Assembly: GCA_963733885.1 (NCBI GenBank)
Contig: CAVTES010000007.1
Location: 310,001 to 374,000 of the forward strand
Direction: 5' to 3'
DNA from: JACVRW01 sp963733885
GTDB taxonomy: Bacteria; Actinomycetota; Thermoleophilia; Solirubrobacterales; Thermoleophilaceae
Length of the DNA: 64,000 bases
The notes beneath the pieces were generated by a model. That model did no database searches. It was not told where the DNA came from and saw nothing but the letters and a program-made list of their open reading frames with translations. The translations under genes and the position numbers were made by a program. The stretch's first letter is position 1; every line of letters starts with the position of its first letter. Shown piece by piece: positions 57,537 through 64,000 of the stretch.

Positions 57537-60500
57537 TCACGCAAGCACGGCAAGCTCCGCCAGGGCACGCCCCGAACCGACCACGTTCCCCTTCCGCTCG
57601 TAAAGTCCCAACGCCTCTGTGAAGGCGGCCCGCGCATCTTCCAGCCGCTTTGCTTGTCGAAGGACGAGCGCGAGACCGAACATCGCGTCGCCCCTGTCGT
57701 TCAGGAAGTCGCTCTTGTTCGCAAGCGCAACGGCCTCTCGCGCGAGCCGCTCCGCTTCCTCCATGCGGTCCCGCCCGGCGAGAGTCCTCGCCCGGACGCC
57801 GCGCCACATGACCTGGGCGATCAGCTCGTCGGCAGGCGCCAGCTCCTCGCTGAGCTCGGCGAACTGCTCGGCCTCCTCGTCGCGGCGCTGCGCGAGCAGC
57901 GCCTGTGCGAGCAACGCCGCGGTTGAGGCGAGCTCTTCCTTGTAGCCCATCTCCTCGAACGCCTTCCAGCCCCGCCGCAGGCTTCGCTCGGCGCCCACCG
58001 GATCCCCGGCGAGCAGATCGACTATCGCGGCCGTGTGCGAGACGGCGAAGCTCAGGGTCAGTCCGAGCTCTTCGAATGCCCCGATGCTGTCGGCTTGCAG
58101 CTCGCGCGCGCGGTCGAAGCGACCCTCCATGGCGTATAGCCCGGCGAGTGGTTGCAGGACGTGGGCTGCTGCGATCAGGCTCCCACTCACCTCATTCCGG
58201 ATGGCCTCGCACCGGCGGAGGGCCTCGGCGACGGGCGTGGGACCCCACCAAAGCGACGAGGCAACCCAGCCCAGGATCTCGATCTGCTCTTGCTCGGCCC
58301 CGGCGCGGCGGGCGTGCGCCGCCGCTCGCTCCCATGCGTCGGCCGCGGCCTCCGCGTGCGCCTCGGTCCAGTGCAGCCACGCGCGCAGGCGAAGGGCGTC
58401 GCAGAGCCCGTACTCGTCGTCGGCTCGCTGGAAGACAGGAATGACCCTCTCGACGACCGCCGCCGCCTCCGCGGTGCCTGCGGATTCACCGCGCCGCAGT
58501 CGCAGGAACTGTCGCTGGACGAGGACGTGGGCGCCGGCGCGCTCATCCCCAACGACCGCCGCCGTGCCGGCCGCGTCGCCGAGCACGTCGTCTGCCTCCG
58601 CGAGCCTGCCCGCTTCGATCAGCGCGGCGCCGAGATCGGCAAACAGCATCGGCCGGAGCGGATGATCATCGGGGAGCAGGGCGGCGGCGCGTTCGAGCAG
58701 GCTGACTGCCCCGGTGTGGTCGCTCCGCGCAAGGGCCCTCCGTCCGGCCGTCTCGAGATGCCGTGCCGCACTCGCGGCAAGCGCCTCACCCTCCGCGTCC
58801 GGCGTCCCGAGCTCCCCCAGGAGCACGTACGCCTGCTCGAGGTGGTAGCCGGCGATCTCTTCGAACGCGCCGAGCCGAGACGCGGCAGTTTGCTCGAGCC
58901 ACTCCGCGAACCGCCGATGGAGCACCGCCCGCCTCTCCTTCGGAAGGGAGCGGTAGGCCGCGTCGCGGATCAAGATGTGCCGGAAGCGGAACGTGTCGTC
59001 GTCGACGAAGGTCGACCGGTCGGGGCGAATGAGGTCCCTTCGAACGAGCGCCGTCAGGCCGCGCTCGACATCCGGCGCCAGCGACTCCGGCGCGAGCGCA
59101 TCCAGCGCCCCGCGGTGGAACTCGGTCCCCTCCACCGAGGCGTGCGCGAGCAGCGCTCGTTCGTGGTCTGGAAGCGCCTCGAGGCGTGCGCCGAGCAGGG
59201 CATGGATCGTGGGCGGCACCGGCAGCTCGGTCAACCCCTCGGCAACCGTCCAGTGGCCGGCGTCGCGACGGAGCAAGCCGTCATCGATCAGCATCGCGAG
59301 AAGCTCCTCGGCGAAGAGCGGATTTCCCTCGGTGGCCTCGGCGATCCGCGCCTCGGTCTCCGGCGGGAGAGTCCCACCGCTGAGGAGGTTGTCGATCAGC
59401 TCCCGAATGTCGTCTCCGCCAAGTGGCTCGAGCAGGATGGACGTGGCGTTCAGCTTGCCGCCGCCCCAGCCGGGACGAGCGTCGAGCAGCTCGGGCCGCG
59501 CCATGCAGAGGACCACGATCGGCGCGTCACGCGACAGATCGGTCACGTGTTCGACGAGATCCAGGAACGTCGGCTCCGCCCAGTGCAGGTCGTCGAACAC
59601 GACCACGAGGGGGCGACGTCCGGCGACGACCTCGAACAGCCGCCGGGCGGACCAGAAGATCTTCTCGCTCACGCCGCCCTCCGGGCCGCCGAGTCCCACC
59701 GCCTCGGTGACGCCGGCCACGATCTCGTCCGCCTTCGGGTGTCCAGCGAGCTGTGCGGCGATGGCGGGTGCGGACAGCTCGCCCGCTTCCTTTGTGAGGT
59801 CCCTGACGACCTCGGCCAGCGGCCAGTAGGTGATGCCGTCGCCGTAGGGAAGACAGCGGCCGCGCACCACGGTCGCTTCGTCGCCCAGCCCGTTGACGAA
59901 CTCCCGGGTGAGCCGTGACTTTCCGACACCCGCCGCGCCCAGCACCGAAACGAGGTGACACGTCCGGTCCGACACGGCCGCCGCGAATACCGTCGACAGC
60001 GTCCCGAGCTGCCGGTCCCGGCCCACGAGCGGCGAATCCAGGCGAGGGGCTCGCCCGTTCGCATCCAACTGCACCTCGACGAGCCGGAGCGCGCTGATCG
60101 AGTCGCCGTTTCGCGATGTCCGGCTCGTCGCGGGCTCCGCTCGCACCGAGTTCCGCACCAGCCGATGCGTCTCCTCGTCGATGAGCACCTCGGCGGCGCC
60201 GGCCAGCTCCTCGAGCGTCTTCGCGAGGTTCACCGCCTCGCCCGAGGCGAGGGGCTCGTTCGCGGCGGGACGGGCGGCGATGACCTCGCCGGTGCTGACC
60301 CCGACGGTGAGCCGAATCGCGACGGGGGGCTCCGCTTCGTCCCCTAGGTCGGGCATAGCCTCGCGTAGCTCGGCAGCCGCGCGCACGGCTCGGAGCGCGT
60401 CGTCCTCATGCAGGACCGGGACCCCGAAGACCGCCATCAGCGTGTCGCCGGGGTAGGTCTCGACTGTGCCACCGTGGCGCTCCAGCACCGTGCGCATCTC

Positions 60501-61964
60501 CACCCAGTAGGGGGCGACCACGCGCCGACGCGCCTCCGGATCGAGCGTCGTGCCCTTTGGAGCCGATGCCCCGACGCAAGCGAAAACCACCGTGACGGTC
60601 TTGCGCCGCTCGAGGACCGTCCCCGCGAGCGCCGCGTGATCCCTGACGCGGAGCTCGTACACGTTCTCGGGCCGCGACAGCCCCCGCAGCTGCCGGCGCC
60701 CGAGGTCAATCACCTCGGCGCCCGGCGGGAGGTGGTCGCGGACGATCTCCGTCGTGGCCTGCGACAACAGCGTCGCGCCGCCTCGGGCCAGGGCCCTCAG
60801 CCGTGCCGCGCGGTTCAGTGCGGGGCCGAAGAAGTCGCCCATGCGCTCGTGGGCCTCGCCGGTGTGCACCGCGATCCGCACGCGAAGCTCCAGTCCACCG
60901 GGCCACGACGTCGCGGCCAGCGCGTCCTGGACCTCGGCGGCCGCCGCGACGGCGTCGGTGGCGCGGCGGAACACGGTCAGCGTCGAGTCTCCTTCTCCCT
61001 TGGTCTTCAAGACCCGTCCGCCGTGTGCCTGGCCCGTGCGCTCGATGAGGTCGTCGTGAAGCTCGAGTGCCCCCGCCATCGCTTCGGCGTCGGCCTCCCA
61101 GAGACCCGAGGAGTCCTCGATGTCCGTGAGCACGAACGTCACGACCCCCGTGGGCAGCTCCGCCGTCGCGGGCTCGTCCGCGGCGCCGGCTTCGGGAGCC
61201 ACCACCGGCACGGTGAGCTCGGAATCCTGCGCCAGGATGCCGCGCTCCAGCTCGCGCAGACGCTCACCGGGCTCGATTCCCAGCTCCTCGACCAGAGCTC
61301 GCCGGGCGTCCTGGTATGCCTGCAGGGCATCGGCCTGCCGGTCCGCGCGGTAGAGCGCGAGCATGAGCTGCGCCCGCAGACCCTCCCGATAGGGGTACTC
61401 GTCGACGAGCGTCTCTAGTTGACCGATCACCTCGGCGTGCCGGCCGAGCATGAGCTTCGCCTCGATAAGCCGCTCGTTCGCCGCGGCCTTCAGATCCTCG
61501 AGACGCGCGATCTCACCCTGCGCGAATGGCTCGTAGGCCAGATCGGCGAGCGCCGGGCCGCGCCATAGCGAAAGCGCCTGCTCGAGGAGGGGCGTCGCAG
61601 CATCCGGATGACCGGCGGCGAGCTCGGCCCTTCCCCCCTCCAGGAGCTGCTCGAACCGGTGGGCGTCGACGTGCTCCGGGTCGAGCTGGAGCTCGTAGCC
61701 GTGGCCGCGCGTGACGACCATGCCGCCGGTACCGGGCCCGTCCCCGAGCGCCTTTCGGAGGCGCGAGATGTGGACCTGCAGCGTCTTCGCCGCGGCGGTT
61801 GGCGGCGACTCGCCCCACAGCTCGTCGATCATCCGGTCGGTGCCCAGGGTCTCGTTGGCGTGCAGCACCAACAAAGCCAGGACGGCGCGGCGCTTGCTGC
61901 CGCCCAGCGGAACGCGCTGACGCCCGTCGAGGGCCTCGAGCGGGCCAAGAATGCGGAAGTCCAT
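57537..61964 (-). CDS. BTAD regulator with two cyclase domains, NTPase and TPR
   Basis: 1475 residues. 1-95: OmpR-like winged helix; 97-245: BTAD (SARP-type). 272-440: class III nucleotidyl cyclase with both metal Asp (Asp281 TDIEDS, Asp326 KGEGDS) and the Asn384/Arg388 pair. 455-630: a second cyclase in which the first metal Asp is replaced (FACVGAS, Cys463), probably inactive. Walker A at 676-683 (GAAGVGKS) opens a NB-ARC/AAA-type ATPase, then a long alpha-helical TPR-like region to the end. A multi-input transcription activator; ligands and targets unknown. ATG 61964 gives the canonical MDFRILGPLEAL start. Confidence 0.92.
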   Translation of the reverse strand: MDFRILGPLEALDGRQRVPLGGSKRRAVLALLVLHANETLGTDRMIDELWGESPPTAAAKTLQVHISRLRKALGDGPGTGGMVVTRGHGYELQLDPEHVDAHRFEQLLEGGRAELAAGHPDAATPLLEQALSLWRGPALADLAYEPFAQGEIARLEDLKAAANERLIEAKLMLGRHAEVIGQLETLVDEYPYREGLRAQLMLALYRADRQADALQAYQDARRALVEELGIEPGERLRELERGILAQDSELTVPVVAPEAGAADEPATAELPTGVVTFVLTDIEDSSGLWEADAEAMAGALELHDDLIERTGQAHGGRVLKTKGEGDSTLTVFRRATDAVAAAAEVQDALAATSWPGGLELRVRIAVHTGEAHERMGDFFGPALNRAARLRALARGGATLLSQATTEIVRDHLPPGAEVIDLGRRQLRGLSRPENVYELRVRDHAALAGTVLERRKTVTVVFACVGASAPKGTTLDPEARRRVVAPYWVEMRTVLERHGGTVETYPGDTLMAVFGVPVLHEDDALRAVRAAAELREAMPDLGDEAEPPVAIRLTVGVSTGEVIAARPAANEPLASGEAVNLAKTLEELAGAAEVLIDEETHRLVRNSVRAEPATSRTSRNGDSISALRLVEVQLDANGRAPRLDSPLVGRDRQLGTLSTVFAAAVSDRTCHLVSVLGAAGVGKSRLTREFVNGLGDEATVVRGRCLPYGDGITYWPLAEVVRDLTKEAGELSAPAIAAQLAGHPKADEIVAGVTEAVGLGGPEGGVSEKIFWSARRLFEVVAGRRPLVVVFDDLHWAEPTFLDLVEHVTDLSRDAPIVVLCMARPELLDARPGWGGGKLNATSILLEPLGGDDIRELIDNLLSGGTLPPETEARIAEATEGNPLFAEELLAMLIDDGLLRRDAGHWTVAEGLTELPVPPTIHALLGARLEALPDHERALLAHASVEGTEFHRGALDALAPESLAPDVERGLTALVRRDLIRPDRSTFVDDDTFRFRHILIRDAAYRSLPKERRAVLHRRFAEWLEQTAASRLGAFEEIAGYHLEQAYVLLGELGTPDAEGEALAASAARHLETAGRRALARSDHTGAVSLLERAAALLPDDHPLRPMLFADLGAALIEAGRLAEADDVLGDAAGTAAVVGDERAGAHVLVQRQFLRLRRGESAGTAEAAAVVERVIPVFQRADDEYGLCDALRLRAWLHWTEAHAEAAADAWERAAAHARRAGAEQEQIEILGWVASSLWWGPTPVAEALRRCEAIRNEVSGSLIAAAHVLQPLAGLYAMEGRFDRARELQADSIGAFEELGLTLSFAVSHTAAIVDLLAGDPVGAERSLRRGWKAFEEMGYKEELASTAALLAQALLAQRRDEEAEQFAELSEELAPADELIAQVMWRGVRARTLAGRDRMEEAERLAREAVALANKSDFLNDRGDAMFGLALVLRQAKRLEDARAAFTEALGLYERKGNVVGSGRALAELAVLA

Positions 61965-62144
61965 GCCAATTGGGCCTGCGAGTGAAGAACCCAACGTACC
62001 GCAGCCCGCCCGCCCCGGCCAATCGGCGGTTGCCGCGCTGTTACCGGCGCGTCGCCGCCTAGTAACCGCCCACCCGGAGGATCGCCGCAACACCAAACCG
62101 GGCGGAGCCCACGAAAGGCGCCGGCCGCGAAACAGGAGGCAGTC

Positions 62145-62633
62145 ATGGGACATGCAATCCCCAAGCAGCACCCGGCGGTCGTTCTCCGCTCGCACTTCAA
62201 CCTGGTTCGAGCCCTGCTCGGCGTCGCGATGGTCGCGCTTGTCGGGCTGGTCATCGCGCTCGTGATCGTCGCGAACGACGACAACGAGAACACGACCACG
62301 AGCGCCGTCCAGGCCGCCCCGGCGACGCCGCTGCCGGCCTCGGCGCTGCCCGCCTACCCCACTCCCGAGGTCGTCACGCCCGACCGGAGTTACTCGGGGC
62401 CGGCGCCCACCCGCAAGCTCGACGGCTCGACTGACATCCCGAACACCGCGCCGGTGGCCCCGGGCACCCGCTACGACGGCGGCCCCGAGGAAGGCTCACG
62501 CGGCCCCGTGAAGGACTACAGCATGAACTCGGCGACCGGCGAGGTGGGCAGCTCGCCCGCGCCGTCGCCGAGCACCCGGTACGACGGCGGCCCCGAGGAG
62601 GGCTCCCGCGGACCGGTCTCCCCGAGCAACTAG
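62145..62633 (+). CDS. membrane-anchored disordered protein with peptide repeat
   Basis: 162 residues. One membrane helix (LLGVAMVALVGLVIALVIVA), then an exported Pro/Ser/Thr-rich tail containing TRYDGGPEEGSRGPV twice. Strong AGGAGG site 6 nt before the ATG. It is divergent from the BTAD regulator gene across 180 bp, so it is a candidate target. No family recognised. Confidence 0.75.
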   Translation: MGHAIPKQHPAVVLRSHFNLVRALLGVAMVALVGLVIALVIVANDDNENTTTSAVQAAPATPLPASALPAYPTPEVVTPDRSYSGPAPTRKLDGSTDIPNTAPVAPGTRYDGGPEEGSRGPVKDYSMNSATGEVGSSPAPSPSTRYDGGPEEGSRGPVSPSN

Positions 62634-62653
62634 CACCCTCAAAACCGACGCGC

Positions 62654-62679
62654 AAGGGCCCTCCAGCCGGAGGGCCCTT
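62654..62679. terminator. bidirectional intrinsic terminator
   Basis: AAGGGCCCTCC-AGCC-GGAGGGCCCTT is a perfect 11-bp stem flanked by A and T residues, between two convergent genes (stops at 62633 and 62693). It is the clearest intrinsic terminator in the window and can serve both directions. Confidence 0.85.
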
Positions 62680-62692
62680 TCGCATGCAGAGA

Positions 62693-64000
62693 TCAGCCCG
62701 GCATCTGCCCGTGCCGGCTGCCGAACGCGGCGATCACCTCGCCGAAGCGGCGCACCGATTCGGCGCCCTCGGCGTCGGACAGGCCGACGATCGCGGTCTC
62801 GACACCGGCCTCCGACAGCTCCCGGTAGCGGCCCACGTGCTCCTCGACCGTGGCGGCCCCGGGGCGCTCGCGCGCGTCCGCCGAGGGCACCACGCGCGCC
62901 GGCGCCAGGTGTGTGACCTCGATCGAAGCGGGGTCGCGCCCCTCGGCCTCGCAGTGCTCCCGCAGCACGGTGAGCTTTCGACGCACCCTGTCCACGTCGC
63001 CGACCAGGTTGCAGGCGTCGGCGTGGCGGGCCACGAGCCGCAGCGTCCGCTTCTCGCCGGACCCGCCCACGAGGATCGGGACCTTCTCCTGCAGCGGCCG
63101 CGGATAGCACACGGCCTCGCTCACGGTAAGCGTCCTTCCTTCGAACCGCGGCGAGCCGGGACCCCACAGGAGCGGCAGCAGCTCCAGCGCGTCCTCAAGC
63201 CGGTCGAAGCGCTTCGCCAGCGGCGGGAACTCCCACCCGTACAGCTTGTGCTCGCGCTCGAACCACGCCGCCCCGATCCCGCACATCGCCCGGCCGCCGG
63301 AGAGCACGTCGAGCGTCGCCACGATCTTCCCTAGGTGGGCAATGTTGCGGTAGGTGATGCCGGTGACGAGCGTCCCGAGCCGGATCCGCTCTGTGACGCC
63401 GGCCAGGTACCCGAGCGTCGTGTAGCTATCGAGCATGTCCTCCCACTCCCGCCCGATCTGCGGGATCTGCAGGAAGTGGTCCATCACCCAGATGCTCGTG
63501 AAGCCGGAATCCTCCGCCGTGCGGGCCACCTCCGCCAGCGCATTGGCGGTGGCGGCCGGGTGGTCCGGGAAGCCGAAGCGGGATACCTGCAGGCCGAACT
63601 CGAGCGTCATCGGATCCTCCTTCTGCCGCTCGGCGGCATCCAGGGCTGTCAGGAAGGCGGGCGGCACCAGGTCGACGGGGGCGGCGCGGTGCACCCCGGC
63701 GAACCGCTCGGCGGTGAGCCTGTCGAGCACGCCCTCGCTCTCGCGGAGCTGGGCTGTTACGACCTTGCTCGGTACGGGGCTCCCGCGGGCGCGGTTGCGA
63801 GCCCGGACCTCCGCTGCGGGCGGGTCGAACACCACCGCGTGGGCCGGGACTCCGCGCCGCTCGGCGAGCTTGCGCCACTCGCCCCGGCGCGCCGGCTCAA
63901 GACCGGTCGAGTCGATCACGGTGGTGAGCCGCCGCCGCAGCCGCTTGTCTACGATCAATTCGAGCACCTCGAACGCGTCGCGACTGGCGCGCTGGTCGCG
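62693..64000 (-). CDS. P-loop kinase-like / F420-dependent LLM oxidoreductase fusion (5' end outside window)
   Basis: The frame is open to the right edge. About 130 N-terminal residues present here (TTVIDSTGLEPARRGEWRKLA; AVVFDPPAAEVRARNRARG; VPSKVVTAQLRE) are the second half of an AAA_33/polynucleotide-kinase-like P-loop domain. The Walker A would be upstream. After a linker, MTLEFGLQVSRFGFPDHP begins a ~300-residue luciferase-like monooxygenase of the F420-dependent class (SIWVMDHFLQIP; MCGIGAAWFEREHKLYGWEFP; VPILVGGSGEKRTLRLVARHAD). It probably couples an F420 redox reaction to a nucleotide-dependent step; both substrates are unknown. Confidence 0.9.
   Translation of the reverse strand, partial: RDQRASRDAFEVLELIVDKRLRRRLTTVIDSTGLEPARRGEWRKLAERRGVPAHAVVFDPPAAEVRARNRARGSPVPSKVVTAQLRESEGVLDRLTAERFAGVHRAAPVDLVPPAFLTALDAAERQKEDPMTLEFGLQVSRFGFPDHPAATANALAEVARTAEDSGFTSIWVMDHFLQIPQIGREWEDMLDSYTTLGYLAGVTERIRLGTLVTGITYRNIAHLGKIVATLDVLSGGRAMCGIGAAWFEREHKLYGWEFPPLAKRFDRLEDALELLPLLWGPGSPRFEGRTLTVSEAVCYPRPLQEKVPILVGGSGEKRTLRLVARHADACNLVGDVDRVRRKLTVLREHCEAEGRDPASIEVTHLAPARVVPSADARERPGAATVEEHVGRYRELSEAGVETAIVGLSDAEGAESVRRFGEVIAAFGSRHGQMPG

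Overview
The window reads as a piece of a high-GC actinobacterial chromosome. The signs are strong G/C third-position bias, many GTG starts, an F420-dependent luciferase-like oxidoreductase, a BTAD/SARP-type regulator, an ECF42-type sigma factor paired with a DGPF protein, and a TIGR02611-type membrane protein. The abundance of secreted GGxGxD (RTX-like) and small Cys-rich exported proteins suggests Thermoleophilia/Solirubrobacterales; that placement is inference. There is one tRNA gene (Pro, CGG) and no rRNA, CRISPR or prophage. The only mobile element is an orphan tnpB unit.

Layout. 1-4.9 kb: the end of an AAA+ ATPase, an acyl-CoA dehydrogenase, a DGPF/YciI protein with its ECF sigma factor, and an SDR. 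4.9-7.8 kb: the hppD-hmgA tyrosine/homogentisate operon with a divergent Lrp-type regulator. 7.8-16.3 kb: GNAT, an SDR, a Cys-rich mini-protein, ferritin, a DUF1707 protein, a carotenoid oxygenase divergent from a PadR regulator, a metallo-beta-lactamase-fold lactonase, a transglycosylase/M15-like fusion, a methyltransferase and a PlsC acyltransferase. 16.3-17.8 kb: the IS605-like tnpB element. 17.8-29.1 kb: biotin biology, with a biotin carrier protein, a crotonase, bioB-bioF-bioD and, further on, bioA, plus an acyl-CoA synthetase, a FAD oxidoreductase and a membrane spermidine-synthase-like protein. 29.2-37.5 kb: LysR, a DUF5519 gene behind a SoxR/MerR-like operator, rubredoxin, NUDIX, an RTX protein, an epimerase, and a five-gene minus-strand run (RAM domain, thioesterase, SDR, SCP2, Fe-ADH). 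37.5-43.9 kb: ADH/FAH-like/ALDH on the plus strand, facing a hydroxyproline-type set (DapA-like lyase, proline-racemase-family epimerase, FAD oxidase). 43.9-55.2 kb: exported and membrane proteins, including PQQ sugar dehydrogenase, LVIVD/RTX, thrombospondin-3 and BNR proteins, and a family of small Cys-rich secreted domains around tRNA-Pro. 55.3-64 kb: a peptide-type solute-binding lipoprotein, a 1475-residue BTAD-cyclase-cyclase-NTPase-TPR regulator, a membrane-anchored repeat protein, and a kinase-LLM oxidoreductase fusion running off the edge.

Cross-cutting observations. Many genes have a TAnnnT hexamer ending 6-10 nt before the start codon and no Shine-Dalgarno, which suggests widespread leaderless mRNAs. 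Co-directional genes are often coupled by GTGA/ATGA/TTGA overlaps. At least four convergent gene pairs share one CTAG as both stop codons. Three genes carry clear single-base frameshifts, which may be real or sequencing errors.
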